From contig JAIRVG010000028.1 of the NCBI GenBank assembly GCA_031253995.1, positions 1-64,000 on the forward strand: a DNA stretch of 64,000 bases, in the 5' to 3' direction. Position numbers and translations under genes: made by a program. A model generated the notes under the pieces. That model was not told the origin of the DNA and did no database searches. It was given only the letters and a program-made list of their open reading frames with translations. Positions 1-9,801 of this stretch are shown piece by piece (position 1 is the first letter of the stretch; each line of letters opens with the position of its first letter). The stretch is from Paucimonas sp. GTDB taxonomy: Bacteria; Pseudomonadota; Gammaproteobacteria; Pseudomonadales; Pseudomonadaceae.

Positions 1-1031
1 GGCCCGGAATAGTTGGCCGCCACCTCACCCTGGAACCAGGTGCCATAGCCGGTGCTCAGGCCGGTGAACAGCGAATCCCAACCCTGCGAGTAACGGGTAT
101 AGCGATAGGTGACCTTGGGTGCCCAGGCGACATCGGCGAAGGTGTAACCCGCCTCGGCGTACCAGGCCTTTTCCGGCCCGGCGTCCTTGTCCTGCCAGGC
201 GTATTCGAAGCCGAAGCTGGCGTTCTCGATGCCGGCACTGCCTTCGCCCCGCAGGCTGTAGACATCCATGTTCTCGCGCTCTTTCTGGAAGTCGCTAGCC
301 CACTGGTCGGTGACGTCCAGGCCATGCACCCAGGTCAGGCCCAGGGTGCCAGCCTCGGTGGTGTAGTCCAGGGTACCGGCGGCCAGCTCGGTTTCGGCCT
401 GGGCGCGGTTGTCGGATTTCAGCCACAGCACGCTGCCGTGCAGGCCATCCTGGCCACCGAGCTTGAGCACCGCAGTGCGGTCGAAGGCGTGGCGGGCCGC
501 CAGGTAGTAGGCGCCGCCACGGTTCAGCGCGCCGTCCGCCGGGCCCTTGCCGAGGTTAGGACCGTCGTCGTTGATCAGGAAGCCGCTGCCGATTTTGACC
601 ACCTGGCGCCCGGCGGAGAAGTCCACGCCATCCTTGCCCAGGGCCGGGAACAGATCGCCCGAACGCCAGCCGAGGAAGGCGTCCTCGATCTTGGTGGTGC
701 GCTCGGAACCGTCGGTGTTGCCGGCGGCGTCGCCGTCACCCCAGGTCGCCGAACTGACCAGGTTGAAGGTGCCGTACAAGGTGCCGGCGCCGCCCAGGCC
801 CTGGTCGCCGCTGACGCCGTACTTGATGAAGCCTTCGCGCCAGGTGGAGCCGCCGGTGGTGCCGTCGTAGTTCTTGCGGCTGTTGAACATCCCCCACACG
901 GCGAGCATGTCGGCGTTGAGGTGGGTGTCGTCGTCCGCGTACAGCTCGTAGGCCAGCGCCGGCTGGGCGATACCCAGGGCGATGGAAAGCGCAAGAACGC
1001 TGCGCGCGGTCTTGTTCGAAGAGGTGCTCAT
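1..1031 (-). CDS. Outer-membrane beta-barrel porin, 5' part (cut by window edge)
   Basis: The minus-strand frame is open from an ATG at 1031 to the left edge, so only about the first 343 residues are present. The chosen ATG has AGGAG seven bases upstream; an in-frame ATG six bases earlier is too close to that site. The product begins with a signal peptide of about 27 residues ending in PALA, followed by mature sequence starting YELYADDDTH. Alternating polar and aromatic stretches, many Gly/Asp turns and no long hydrophobic helices indicate an outer-membrane barrel, probably a substrate-specific porin of the OprD or alginate-export type; the exact family is uncertain. It is the last visible gene of the minus-strand run with the permease, aldehyde dehydrogenase and aminotransferase, which suggests that it admits the same substrate. 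Confidence 0.7.
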   Translation of the reverse strand, partial: MSTSSNKTARSVLALSIALGIAQPALAYELYADDDTHLNADMLAVWGMFNSRKNYDGTTGGSTWREGFIKYGVSGDQGLGGAGTLYGTFNLVSSATWGDGDAAGNTDGSERTTKIEDAFLGWRSGDLFPALGKDGVDFSAGRQVVKIGSGFLINDDGPNLGKGPADGALNRGGAYYLAARHAFDRTAVLKLGGQDGLHGSVLWLKSDNRAQAETELAAGTLDYTTEAGTLGLTWVHGLDVTDQWASDFQKERENMDVYSLRGEGSAGIENASFGFEYAWQDKDAGPEKAWYAEAGYTFADVAWAPKVTYRYTRYSQGWDSLFTGLSTGYGTWFQGEVAANYSG

Positions 1032-1113
1032 GAACATGCTCCTGTGTGCCTTGGCAGGCATTCTTATCAGTGCAGAAGAAGGTCACCGCCGCAGGGCGGC
1101 GACCCGGGGTGGC

Positions 1114-2538
1114 TCAGCGGCAGTGGCTCAGGGCGCTGTCCAGTGCGGCGGCGATCTGGCCGGCCTCCTCGCCCGTCAGGGTCAGCGGCGGCGAAAGGAT
1201 GATCTTGCTGCCCACCGGCCGCACCAACACCCCTTCCTGCCGCGCCGCCTCGGCGATCCGCGCAGCGTGACCGGCGCCAGGATCGACCGGGGTGCGGGCG
1301 TTCTTGTCGCTGACCAGGTCGAGGGCGATCATCAGCCCCTTACCGCGCACCTCGCCGACAATCTCGAAGCGCTCGCTCAACGGCTGCAATTGCGCCAGCA
1401 ATTGACCGCCAACCCTAGCGGCGTTGCCTGGCAGGTCTTCGGCCTCGACGATGTCGAGCACGGCAAGGGCTGCCGCGCAGGCAGTCGGGTGCCCGCTGTA
1501 GGTGTAGCCATGCATGATGAAGCTGGCGAAGCCCGGCGCCTGCTCGATGGCCTCGGCGATACGCTGGTTGAACACCGTGGCGCCGAGGGGGATGTAGCCC
1601 GCGGAGATACCCTTGGCCAGGCACAGGATGTCCGGGGCGACGCCCCAGCCGCGACTGCCCAGCATGCAGCCGGAACGCCCGAAGCCGGTGACCACCTCGT
1701 CGGCGATCAGCAGGATGCCGTGGCGGTCGCAGGTCTCGCGCAGGCGCTTCCAGTAGTTGGCCGGCGGCACGATCACCCCGCCGGCACCCTGCACCGGTTC
1801 GGCGATCAGCGCGGCGAAACTGTGGGCACCATAGAGAGCGATGGTTTCCTCCAGCTGGCGGATGCAGTGCGCGGTCAGTTCCTCGGGGTCGCGGCAATCC
1901 CAGGGGTTGCGGTATGGCCAGGGGGTGTCGAGGCTGTGGCAACCGGCGAGCAACTGCCCGTGGTTGTAGTGATAGACGCCATTGCCGCCCACCGAGGTGC
2001 CGCCGATATGCACGCCGTGGTAGCCGTTGCGCAGGGACAGGAAGCGCGTACGCCCCGGCTGGCCGCAGGCGACCCAGTACTGGCGGGCCATCTTCAACGC
2101 GGTTTCCACTGCGTCGGAACCACCGCTGTTGAACAGCACCCGGGCCATGTTCTCCTGGGCGAACATCGCGGTCAGGCGCTCGGCCAGGTCGTAGACCCGG
2201 GGATGGGCGATGCCGTCGAAGGTCTGGTAGTAGGCCAGTTCGTCCATCTGCCGGGTGATGGCCGCCTTCACTTCGGCACGGTTGTGCCCGACATTGACGT
2301 TCCACAGGCCGCCGACGCCGTCGAGCATGCGCTTGCCGTCGATATCGGTGATGTAGTTGCCGTCGGCGCTGGCGATGATCAGGGTTTCACTGCGATGGGC
2401 GGGGGCGGCGCAGCCCATGGGATGCCAGAACTTCTTCTCGGCGGTCTTGTAGTGCGCATGGGCGTTGGGTCGGGCCACGGTGGTCTCTCCGGAAAAGGCC
2501 GGCAGCGGGACACCGGCGAACAGGGTTTGCGTATTCAT
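1114..2538 (-). CDS. Class III (omega-amino acid type) aminotransferase
   Basis: PLP-dependent fold-type I aminotransferase of 474 residues, the usual length for the beta-alanine:pyruvate / polyamine:pyruvate group. Visible hallmarks are the phosphate-binding NSGGSDAVETALK segment, the GYHG motif, the LIADEVVTGFGR motif carrying the cofactor-binding Asp, and the Schiff-base lysine in LAKGISAGY. It would move an amino group from an amine or omega-amino acid to pyruvate or a similar acceptor. The start overlaps the aldehyde dehydrogenase stop by four bases, so the two are translationally coupled: the aldehyde made here would be oxidised by that enzyme. The substrate (beta-alanine, GABA, putrescine or another amine) cannot be read from the sequence. 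Confidence 0.85.
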   Translation of the reverse strand: MNTQTLFAGVPLPAFSGETTVARPNAHAHYKTAEKKFWHPMGCAAPAHRSETLIIASADGNYITDIDGKRMLDGVGGLWNVNVGHNRAEVKAAITRQMDELAYYQTFDGIAHPRVYDLAERLTAMFAQENMARVLFNSGGSDAVETALKMARQYWVACGQPGRTRFLSLRNGYHGVHIGGTSVGGNGVYHYNHGQLLAGCHSLDTPWPYRNPWDCRDPEELTAHCIRQLEETIALYGAHSFAALIAEPVQGAGGVIVPPANYWKRLRETCDRHGILLIADEVVTGFGRSGCMLGSRGWGVAPDILCLAKGISAGYIPLGATVFNQRIAEAIEQAPGFASFIMHGYTYSGHPTACAAALAVLDIVEAEDLPGNAARVGGQLLAQLQPLSERFEIVGEVRGKGLMIALDLVSDKNARTPVDPGAGHAARIAEAARQEGVLVRPVGSKIILSPPLTLTGEEAGQIAAALDSALSHCR

Positions 2539-3956
2539 GACTTGTTCCCCTTGCGGACGAACAACAGTTGCTGGGTAGTGAACTCAAGCAGGCCTTCAAG
2601 GCCGAACTCGACGCCGAAGCCGGACATCTTGCAGCCACCGAACGGCGTGTTCGGCTGGATCTGCGCATGGCAGTTGACCCAGGCCACGCCACTCTCCAGG
2701 CGCGCCGCGAGGGCGCTGGCGGCCTGCTCGTCCGGGCCCCAGACCGAGCCGCCCAGGCCCATGCTGCTGGCGTTGGCCCGGGCCAGGACATCCTCGACCG
2801 CGCCGTAGACGATCACCGGCAGGACCGGGCCGAACTGCTCCTCGTCCACCAGGCGGTCGCCGTCGGTGACATCGGCGACGATGGTCGGTGGATAGAAATA
2901 GCCTTCCCGCGCCAGGCGCTCGCCGCCGCACAGCACCCTGGCGCCGATCCGCCGGGCGTCCTCCACCAGCTCGGCGACCAGCGCCAGCTGTTCGGCGTTC
3001 TGCACCGGGCCGAAGCTCACATCGGCCTCCAGCCCGTCGCCGACCACCTCGCGGCCGGCGCGTTCGACCAGGGCGGCGAGCATTTCCTCGTACTGCGACT
3101 CATGCACGTACAAGCGTTTGAGGGCGGCGCAGGTCTGGCCCATGTTGAGAAACGCGGCGGCGAACACGTCCTCGACCATCCCGGCGATATCGCTGCCCGG
3201 CAGCACGATCGCGGCATCGTTGCCGCCCAGTTCCAGGGTCAGGCGCTTGAGGTTGCTCGCCGCGCCGCGCATGACGCTCTGTCCGGTGGGGGTGGAGCCG
3301 GTGAAGACGATCTTGTCGATCCCCGGATGAGTGGTGATGGCGCTGCCGAAGCCCTGTTCACCGGTGACGATATTGATCACTCCGCGCGGCAGGTGGCGGT
3401 CGAGGATCTCCACCAGGCGCAGGGTGCTCAACGGGGTCAGGCTGGACGGTTTGCTGACCACGCAGTTGCCGGCGCGCAACGCCGGGATGATGTGCCACAC
3501 GGCGATCATGAACGGCCAGTTCCACGGGGTGATCGAGGCCACCACGCCCAAGGGTTTGCGCTGCAGTTCGACACGTTGCCGTGGCGTGTCTTCGATCAGT
3601 TCGACCGGGATCTCCAGGTCGGCGTTGTAGCGGGTCCAGGCCACGCCGCCCATGACCTCCGACATGGCCAGGGCCAAGGGCTTGCCCTGCTCCTGGACGA
3701 TCAGCCGGGCCAGCGCCTCGGCCTCTCGCTCCATATCGTCGGCAGCCTTGTGCAGGGCGCTGCGGCGTTGTTCGGTACTGCTCGCGCGCCAGCTGGCGAA
3801 GGCCCGGCGGGCAGCGTCGACAGCGCTGTTCAGCTGTTCGAGCGAGGCCGCCGGACACTGGGCGAAGGGCGCTCCGCTGGCCGGATTGATAACCGCGAAC
3901 GCGCCGTTATCACCGGGCACGCGGGCACCATCGATCAATAGCTGGAAATCGTGCAT
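2535..3956 (-). CDS. NAD(P)-dependent aldehyde dehydrogenase
   Basis: Aldehyde dehydrogenase superfamily protein of 473 residues. It has the substrate/cofactor motif TPWNWPF, the general-base region LELGGNDA and the catalytic cysteine in NMGQTCAALKR. The start was set at the ATG at 3956, which has GAAAGG nine bases upstream; an upstream in-frame extension of 15 codons is open but an ATG inside it overlaps the Shine-Dalgarno. It lies between the amino-acid permease and the aminotransferase, overlapping the latter by four bases. The likely role is oxidation of the semialdehyde or aldehyde left after transamination. Its closest family resemblance is to the short-chain/succinate-semialdehyde group, but substrate assignment is inference. 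Confidence 0.85.
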   Translation of the reverse strand: MHDFQLLIDGARVPGDNGAFAVINPASGAPFAQCPAASLEQLNSAVDAARRAFASWRASSTEQRRSALHKAADDMEREAEALARLIVQEQGKPLALAMSEVMGGVAWTRYNADLEIPVELIEDTPRQRVELQRKPLGVVASITPWNWPFMIAVWHIIPALRAGNCVVSKPSSLTPLSTLRLVEILDRHLPRGVINIVTGEQGFGSAITTHPGIDKIVFTGSTPTGQSVMRGAASNLKRLTLELGGNDAAIVLPGSDIAGMVEDVFAAAFLNMGQTCAALKRLYVHESQYEEMLAALVERAGREVVGDGLEADVSFGPVQNAEQLALVAELVEDARRIGARVLCGGERLAREGYFYPPTIVADVTDGDRLVDEEQFGPVLPVIVYGAVEDVLARANASSMGLGGSVWGPDEQAASALAARLESGVAWVNCHAQIQPNTPFGGCKMSGFGVEFGLEGLLEFTTQQLLFVRKGNKS

Positions 3957-4034
3957 GGGATTCATCCTTTCGTGCGGCAGCACGGGGTCGCACCGCGGCA
4001 CAGGTGGTGTGATGGAAAGAAGACCGGGGGTGTG

Positions 4035-5483
4035 TCAGAGCTTGTGGCTACCCAGCTCCAGGTAGCGCTGCGGGCAGGTCCGTCGCAGGCGCGCGGCGAG
4101 CAGCACGCCGCAGATCAGCGCGGCCGGGATCACCGCGCAGAGGGCATAGGAGAGGAGCTTGCTGGCACCGGTCAGGACATCGAAGTGCAGCACCGCCACG
4201 CCAAGCACGAACAGCAGCGCGAGGCAGGCGAAACCGGGTAACAGGCGCTTGCGCAGGAAACTCAGGCGCAGCTCGGGCTGACGATGGAAATACATCAGCA
4301 CCGCCGCCGAGGTCATGGCCATCAGCAGGATCACGCACAGGGTCGCCAGGCTGGAGAACCAGGCGAACAGTTGCAGGATCGGGTCGGCGTCCAGCGCCGC
4401 GAACACCAGTACCACCACTGCGGCGATCAGGCTTTGCAGGGCCGAGCCCATGTGCGGGCTCTGGTGCACCCGGTGGGTGGTACCCAGTTGCCGGGGCAGC
4501 AGGCCGTCACGGCCGATGGCGTAGAAATAGCGCGCCGCGGCGTTGTGGAAGGCCAGCAGGCCGGCATAGATGCTGACCATGAACAGCACGCGGATGATCT
4601 GGGTCAGTTGCGGACCGACGAAGTGGTCGGACATGCCGTAGATGAAGGTGGTGGGGTCTTGCAGGGCCTGCAGGGTCGGGACGATCTTGTCCGCGCCCAC
4701 GCCGACCACCATGGCCCAGATCGACAGGGTGTAGAACACGCCGATCAGCAGCACCGAGGCATAGGTGGCGATGGGGATGGTGCGCTGGGGGTTCTTCGCT
4801 TCCTCGCCATAGATGGTAGTGGCCTCGAAACCGATGAAGGCGGCGAAGCAGAACAGCAGGCCGATGGACGGCGTGCCACTGCTGACATGGGCCGGCTCGA
4901 AGGACGCGAAGTTGATGCCGCTGTCGCCACCGCTGCGCAGGATGGCGAAGTCGAGGGTGAGGATCGCCAGGTACTCGGCGACCACCACGAACGACAGCAC
5001 CCGCGCCGAGAGGTCGATATTGCGATAGCCGAGGATGGCGATGCTGGTCATCGCCAGCAGCGAGTAGACCCACCAGGGCAGGTCGATGGCGAACACCACG
5101 TTCATGGTGCCCGCGACCACGCCGCCGAACATGCCGTACAGGCCGACCTGGAGGATGTTGTAGGCAAACATCGCCAGCACGCCCGCCGCGCCGCCGGCCA
5201 GGCCACCGAGGCCACGGGACGAGAAGGCATAGAAGCCGCCTGCGTTGGTCACGTGGCGGGCCATGGTGGTGTAGCCCACCGAGAACGCCAGCAGTACCAG
5301 AAGCGTCAGCACTAGCAAGGCGGGGGTTCCGGCGCCGTTGCCGAGCATGATGCCGATGGGGAAGCCCCCGGCGATGACGCTCAGCGGACTGGCCGCTGAC
5401 ACCACGAAAAAGATGATGAAACCGACACCCAGGGCACCGCGCCTGAGTTCCGTGGAACTGTTCGCAGGGATGGAAACGCTCAT
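4035..5483 (-). CDS. APC-superfamily amino acid/amine permease
   Basis: Inner-membrane transporter of 482 residues with about 12 hydrophobic segments. The first segment carries the GxGFIIFFVVSAASPLS pattern typical of APC-family permeases, and TM3 has the conserved HVTNAGGFYAFSSRGLG motif. It is the first gene of the minus-strand run permease, aldehyde dehydrogenase, aminotransferase, porin, with a 78-base gap to the next gene, so it probably imports the amine or amino acid that those enzymes degrade. About 200 bases separate its start from the AEC gene upstream, enough for its own promoter. Specificity is not determinable from sequence alone. Confidence 0.85.
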   Translation of the reverse strand: MSVSIPANSSTELRRGALGVGFIIFFVVSAASPLSVIAGGFPIGIMLGNGAGTPALLVLTLLVLLAFSVGYTTMARHVTNAGGFYAFSSRGLGGLAGGAAGVLAMFAYNILQVGLYGMFGGVVAGTMNVVFAIDLPWWVYSLLAMTSIAILGYRNIDLSARVLSFVVVAEYLAILTLDFAILRSGGDSGINFASFEPAHVSSGTPSIGLLFCFAAFIGFEATTIYGEEAKNPQRTIPIATYASVLLIGVFYTLSIWAMVVGVGADKIVPTLQALQDPTTFIYGMSDHFVGPQLTQIIRVLFMVSIYAGLLAFHNAAARYFYAIGRDGLLPRQLGTTHRVHQSPHMGSALQSLIAAVVVLVFAALDADPILQLFAWFSSLATLCVILLMAMTSAAVLMYFHRQPELRLSFLRKRLLPGFACLALLFVLGVAVLHFDVLTGASKLLSYALCAVIPAALICGVLLAARLRRTCPQRYLELGSHKL

Positions 5484-5684
5484 TTTCTTGACCTTGTTGT
5501 ATGAGGCAGTCTGTTGTCTGGAGCGGCGGACACGCCATGCTGCTGCACGCTGTTGTTGTTGTGATCCGCTTGAAAATGATGCTAGACCCGGTGGGTGCCG
5601 GGCCGTTAGCCCAAAATGGCAGGGTCGTGCGGGAGGGTTGCCCTGATTGCGGGCAGGGCGGCGGATCGTAGGAGCGTCCGCCGC

Positions 5685-6620
5685 TCAGGCAGAAAAGTGG
5701 AAGCAGTAAAGCAATCCACCCAAGGTCAACAACGACCCCATCGTCGACAGCAGTATCGCCTTCGACACCACCCCCGCCTCCCGCTTGTAATATTCCGCCA
5801 GCATGAACGGCCCGGTCCCGGTAGGCAGCGCCGCAAGCAGCACCGCCGAGGTCGCCCACATCGACGGCAGGGCCAGGACCTTGAACGCCAGCACCCAGGT
5901 CAGCAGCGGCTGGCCCACCAGCTTCATCGCCACCAGCGGCCAGGCGCTGCTTTTCTCCTGCGGTGCCGGCTGCGCCAGGAACAACCCCAGCGAGACCAGG
6001 GCGCACGGCGTGGTGGCTGCCGCGAGCATGTCGAGGAAATGCATCACCGGCAGGGCAATGCCCAGCCCGGTGCAGGCCCAGAGCCCACCGGCGAGCGGCG
6101 CGATCACCAGCGGATTCTTCGCCAGCGCCCGCAGCACCTTCGCCGCCGCCCGCCCCACATGCTTCTCCGTCTGCAACCCGACCTCGATGCACACCACCGC
6201 AATGGCGAACAGCACGCAGACCACGATCAGCGTGGCGATCAGCGCCGGCTGCAAGCCGGCATCACCGAACAGCAGCGCACACAGGGGAATGCCGATATAG
6301 CCGGTATTGGCATACCCCGAACTGAGTCCGTCGATACTGGCCGTCGCCAGGCTGTGGCCACTGCACAGGCGCCATAGCAAGGTCACCAGGAACATCGCCA
6401 AGGTGCCGCCGCCAAACGCCAGGACGAACCCCGGCTGCCAGATCTCGGCCCAGGTCGCGGTTGCCGTGACCTTGAACAGCAGCGCCGGCAGGCACAGCCA
6501 GACCACCATCAGGTTGATTTCCGAGGCCGCCCGAGGCCCCAGCTTGCCGCTCTTGCGGCACAGGTAACCCACCAGGATCAGGGCAAAGATAGGGACGACG
6601 ACAACAAGAACGGTGTGCAT
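5685..6620 (-). CDS. AEC family transporter (auxin efflux carrier type)
   Basis: Polytopic membrane protein of 311 residues with about ten hydrophobic segments. The opening, with VPIFALILVGYLCRKSG, and the central LNASGxLNxxVFxxxLPALLF-like region (here INLMVVWLCLPALLFK) are typical of the AEC family. In this family MdcF of Klebsiella is a malonate carrier, and the malonate decarboxylase operon starts 3 kb away, but this window also carries a MadLM-type carrier, so the malonate link is only a possibility. It diverges from a LysR regulator with a 97-base gap, and that regulator probably controls it. Confidence 0.8.
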   Translation of the reverse strand: MHTVLVVVVPIFALILVGYLCRKSGKLGPRAASEINLMVVWLCLPALLFKVTATATWAEIWQPGFVLAFGGGTLAMFLVTLLWRLCSGHSLATASIDGLSSGYANTGYIGIPLCALLFGDAGLQPALIATLIVVCVLFAIAVVCIEVGLQTEKHVGRAAAKVLRALAKNPLVIAPLAGGLWACTGLGIALPVMHFLDMLAAATTPCALVSLGLFLAQPAPQEKSSAWPLVAMKLVGQPLLTWVLAFKVLALPSMWATSAVLLAALPTGTGPFMLAEYYKREAGVVSKAILLSTMGSLLTLGGLLYCFHFSA

Positions 6621-6717
6621 GACGCTTCCAGTCAGAAGAAACCGGCGCCAGTGTAGGAATCTGTTTCGATACGGTCCAATGACTTAGAATGCCGCGATCC
6701 ATAGCCTGGAGGCATCG

Positions 6718-7608
6718 ATGCTCGAACTCAGACAACTGCGCTATTTCCTCGCCCTGGCCGAGCACCTGCACTTCGGCAAGGCCGCTGCCAGCCTGCATCT
6801 GGCGCAGCCCTCGCTGAGCCGACAGATCTGCGTGCTGGAAGAGGCCATGGGTTGCGAACTGGTACAGCGCAGCTCGCGCTCGGTCAGCCTCACTGCCGCA
6901 GGGCGGGAACTGCAGCGCAACGGCGCCCAGGTCATGGCCGCCTTCGACTCGGCGATCCGCGCCAGCCAGGCGGTGGCCCGCGGGGAACGGGGCGAGTTGC
7001 GCATCGCCTTTACATCGATGGTGGCCTGGACCGGTTTTCCGAAACTGATCAAAGGCTTTTCCGAGGCCTATCCCGACATCGACCTGTCCCTGCACGAACT
7101 GATGCCCGTCGAGCTGGAACACTCGGTAGCGCAAGGCCACAACGATGTCTGCCTGTCGTTTCGCCAGGCCGGCCACGCGGCCCTGCGCTACCGGCCATTG
7201 CACACGGAAAGACTGTGCATCGCCCTCCCCGCCGATCATGCCCTGGCTCACCGCCGTGACCTGAGCCTGGGCGACCTGCGCGACGAACCTTTCATCCTCA
7301 CCCCGCGCAACACGGCGCCAGCGCTGTACGACAGCATCATGGGCCAGTGCCAGGCCGCAGGCTTCGATCCGCAGGTGCGGATGTACACCCAGTTGCAGGG
7401 CACCATCGTCAACCTGGTGGCCGAGGGGCTGGGGGTTTCCGTCGTGCCGTCGGCGATGAGCCGCAGCAATCTGCAAGGCATCCGCTTCCACGCCCTGGCT
7501 GATTCGCCGGAGATCGAGTTCGGTATCAGCTGGCACCCGGACAACGGCAATCCGTGCCTGGACTCGTTCCTGCAACTGATGCACGAATCCACCAGCAAGA
7601 TTCGCTGA
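6718..7608 (+). CDS. LysR-type transcriptional regulator (BenM/CatM-like group)
   Basis: LTTR of 296 residues. The N-terminal winged helix-turn-helix (about residues 1-60) has the classic MLELRQLRYFLALAEH start and the LHLAQPSLSRQI recognition helix. The C-terminal half is a type-2 periplasmic-binding-protein fold for the co-inducer. It diverges from the AEC transporter, the usual arrangement for autoregulation and control of the neighbour. The ATG at 6718 follows GGAGG at 6710-6714. The inducer is unknown; an organic acid carried by the AEC protein would fit. Confidence 0.85.
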   Translation: MLELRQLRYFLALAEHLHFGKAAASLHLAQPSLSRQICVLEEAMGCELVQRSSRSVSLTAAGRELQRNGAQVMAAFDSAIRASQAVARGERGELRIAFTSMVAWTGFPKLIKGFSEAYPDIDLSLHELMPVELEHSVAQGHNDVCLSFRQAGHAALRYRPLHTERLCIALPADHALAHRRDLSLGDLRDEPFILTPRNTAPALYDSIMGQCQAAGFDPQVRMYTQLQGTIVNLVAEGLGVSVVPSAMSRSNLQGIRFHALADSPEIEFGISWHPDNGNPCLDSFLQLMHESTSKIR

Positions 7609-7725
7609 AAGCTCGACACGGTCCTGAGGCAACCACTCGTCGCCATTTCCCGATCTTCCCGCAACTCCCCGCCCCCTGCGCCGTTTCTAACCCTGGATAT
7701 CCGCCCGCCGCAAAGGACGTGACCT

Positions 7726-9708
7726 GTGTTCGGAAAGCTGAGCTGGGACGCCATCCCGCTGCACGACCCCATCATCATGACCACCCTGGCCGTGGTCGGC
7801 CTCATCGGCCTGGGCATCCTGGCGGCGATCACCTGGCAACGTCGATGGACCTGGCTGTGGACCGAGTGGCTGACCTCCGTGGACCACAAGCGCATCGGCG
7901 TGATGTACATCGTCGCCGCCCTGGTCATGCTCCTGCGCGGTTTCGCCGACGCCCTGCTGATGCGCACCCAGCAGGCCATGGCCTCCGGCGGCTCGGCCGG
8001 CTACCTGCCGCCGGACCACTACGACCAGATCTTCACCGCCCACGGCACCATCATGATCTTCTTCATGGCCATGCCCCTGCTGATCGGCCTGATGAACATC
8101 GTCGTGCCCCTGCAGATCGGCGCCCGCGACCTGGCCTTTCCCTTTCTCAACGCGGTGAGCTTCTGGCTGTTCGTCGCCGGGGCGCTGCTGGTGAACATCT
8201 CCCTGGGCGTCGGCGAGTTCGCCCGCACCGGCTGGGTCGCCTACCCGCCGCTGTCGGGCATCGACTACAGCCCCGGGGTGGGCGTGGATTACTGGATCTG
8301 GTCACTGCAGATCGCCGGGATCGGCACGCTGCTGACCGGGGTGAACTTCTTCGTCACCATCATCAGGATGCGCACCACCGGCATGACCCTGTTCCGCATG
8401 CCGGTGTTCACCTGGACGGCGCTGTGCACCATGGTGCTGATCCTCGCGGCGTTCCCCATCCTCACCGCCACCCTGCTGCTGCTCAGCCTCGACCGCTACC
8501 TGGGCATGCATATCTTCACCGCCGAGCTGGGCGGCAACCCGATGATGTACATCAACCTGATCTGGGCCTGGGGCCACCCGGAGGTGTACATCCTCATCCT
8601 GCCGGCGTTCGGCGTGTTCTCCGAGGTGGTGTCGACCTTCGCCGGCAAGCGCCTGTTCGGCTACCACTCGCTGGTCTGGGCGAGCATCGTCATCACCGTG
8701 CTGTCGTTCGTGGTCTGGGCCCACCACTTCTTCACCATGGGCGCCGGGGCCAGCGTCAACGCCTTCTTCGGCATCATGACCATGGTCATCGCCGTGCCCA
8801 CGGGGGTGAAGATCTTCACCTGGCTGTTCACCATGTTCCGCGGCCGGGTGCGTTTCGAGACGCCGATGCTGTGGACCCTGGGCTTCATCGTCACCTTCAG
8901 CATCGGCGGCATGAGCGGCGTGCTGCTGGCAGTGCCGGGCGCTGACTTCCTGCTGCACAACAGCCTCTTCCTGGTGGCGCATTTCCATAACGTGATCATC
9001 GGCGGCGCAGTGTTCGGCTATCTCTGCGGCCTGAGCTACTGGTTCTCCAAGGCCTTCGGCTTCAAGCTCCACGAGCGCTCGGGGCGGGCGGCGTTCTGGT
9101 GCTGGCTGGTGGGCTTCTATTTCGCCTTCATGCCCTCCTACGTCCTCGGTTTCATGGGCATGACCCGGCGCCTGAATGCGGTCGACGTGCCGGAGTGGCG
9201 CCCACTGCTGATGCTGGAGATGCTCGGCGTGGGCATCATTCTCTGCGGCGTCTGCTGCCAGGTCGCGCAGCTGATATTGAGCTTCCGCCAGCGCCACGAA
9301 AACCGCGACCACACCGGCGACCCGTGGAACGGCCGGACCCTGGAATGGACGACCGCCTCGCCACCGCCGGTCTACAACTTCGCGGTACGGCCGGTGGTGG
9401 AAGGCATCGATGCGTACTGGGGCATGAAGGAGCGCGGGATCGAGACCCAGGCCACGGCGGACTACCAGCCGATCCACCTGCCGCGCAACACCAGCCTGGG
9501 CATGCTGATCGGCTTTTGCAGCCTGCTGCTGGGCTTCGCCATGGTCTGGCATATCTGGTGGCTGGCAGCGGCGAGCCTGCTGGCGACCGTGGCGACGCTG
9601 GTGCTGCGCAGCCGTGACGAACAGACCGGCTACTGGCTACCGGTCGAGGTCATCGAACGAACGGAGCGCGGAATTGAACGCGAGCAGGCCGGCAACACCA
9701 ATCGTTAA
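7726..9708 (+). CDS. Orphan cytochrome bo3-type ubiquinol oxidase subunit I (CyoB-like)
   Basis: Haem-copper oxidase subunit I of 660 residues, GTG start, close to the 663 residues of E. coli CyoB. All expected ligands are visible: His106 and His420 for low-spin haem, His418 for high-spin haem, and His283, His332 and His333 for CuB with the cross-link Tyr287 (GHPEVY). The quinol-site residues Arg71, Asp75, His98 and Gln101 known from E. coli CyoB are at the same positions, which argues for a quinol rather than cytochrome c oxidase. No subunit II, III, IV or haem O synthase gene is adjacent, unlike the standard cyoABCDE operon. It precedes mdcA by 93 bases on the same strand, so co-transcription is possible. 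How it obtains its partner subunits is unknown. Confidence 0.88.
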   Translation: MFGKLSWDAIPLHDPIIMTTLAVVGLIGLGILAAITWQRRWTWLWTEWLTSVDHKRIGVMYIVAALVMLLRGFADALLMRTQQAMASGGSAGYLPPDHYDQIFTAHGTIMIFFMAMPLLIGLMNIVVPLQIGARDLAFPFLNAVSFWLFVAGALLVNISLGVGEFARTGWVAYPPLSGIDYSPGVGVDYWIWSLQIAGIGTLLTGVNFFVTIIRMRTTGMTLFRMPVFTWTALCTMVLILAAFPILTATLLLLSLDRYLGMHIFTAELGGNPMMYINLIWAWGHPEVYILILPAFGVFSEVVSTFAGKRLFGYHSLVWASIVITVLSFVVWAHHFFTMGAGASVNAFFGIMTMVIAVPTGVKIFTWLFTMFRGRVRFETPMLWTLGFIVTFSIGGMSGVLLAVPGADFLLHNSLFLVAHFHNVIIGGAVFGYLCGLSYWFSKAFGFKLHERSGRAAFWCWLVGFYFAFMPSYVLGFMGMTRRLNAVDVPEWRPLLMLEMLGVGIILCGVCCQVAQLILSFRQRHENRDHTGDPWNGRTLEWTTASPPPVYNFAVRPVVEGIDAYWGMKERGIETQATADYQPIHLPRNTSLGMLIGFCSLLLGFAMVWHIWWLAAASLLATVATLVLRSRDEQTGYWLPVEVIERTERGIEREQAGNTNR

Positions 9709-9801
9709 CCCAAGAGTAACTATCCACCACCCACCTTGATTGATGCCCATCACCCCCGCCCTTAACTTGACCCCACGCAAGCGGACACGTGGAGTCACAC
9801 A

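Noticed and set aside
982..2808. Long plus-strand open frame (608 codons) opposite the aminotransferase
   Set aside because: It is antisense to a gene with clear catalytic motifs, has low-complexity Ala/Gly/Val/His-rich composition and no domain. Such frames arise from the strong third-position GC bias. The same reason removes similar frames opposite uvrC, mdcG-mdcM, the hydrolase/monooxygenase pair, hpaE, hpaX-hpaH, the second APC permease, the MHS gene, the effector and fusB.
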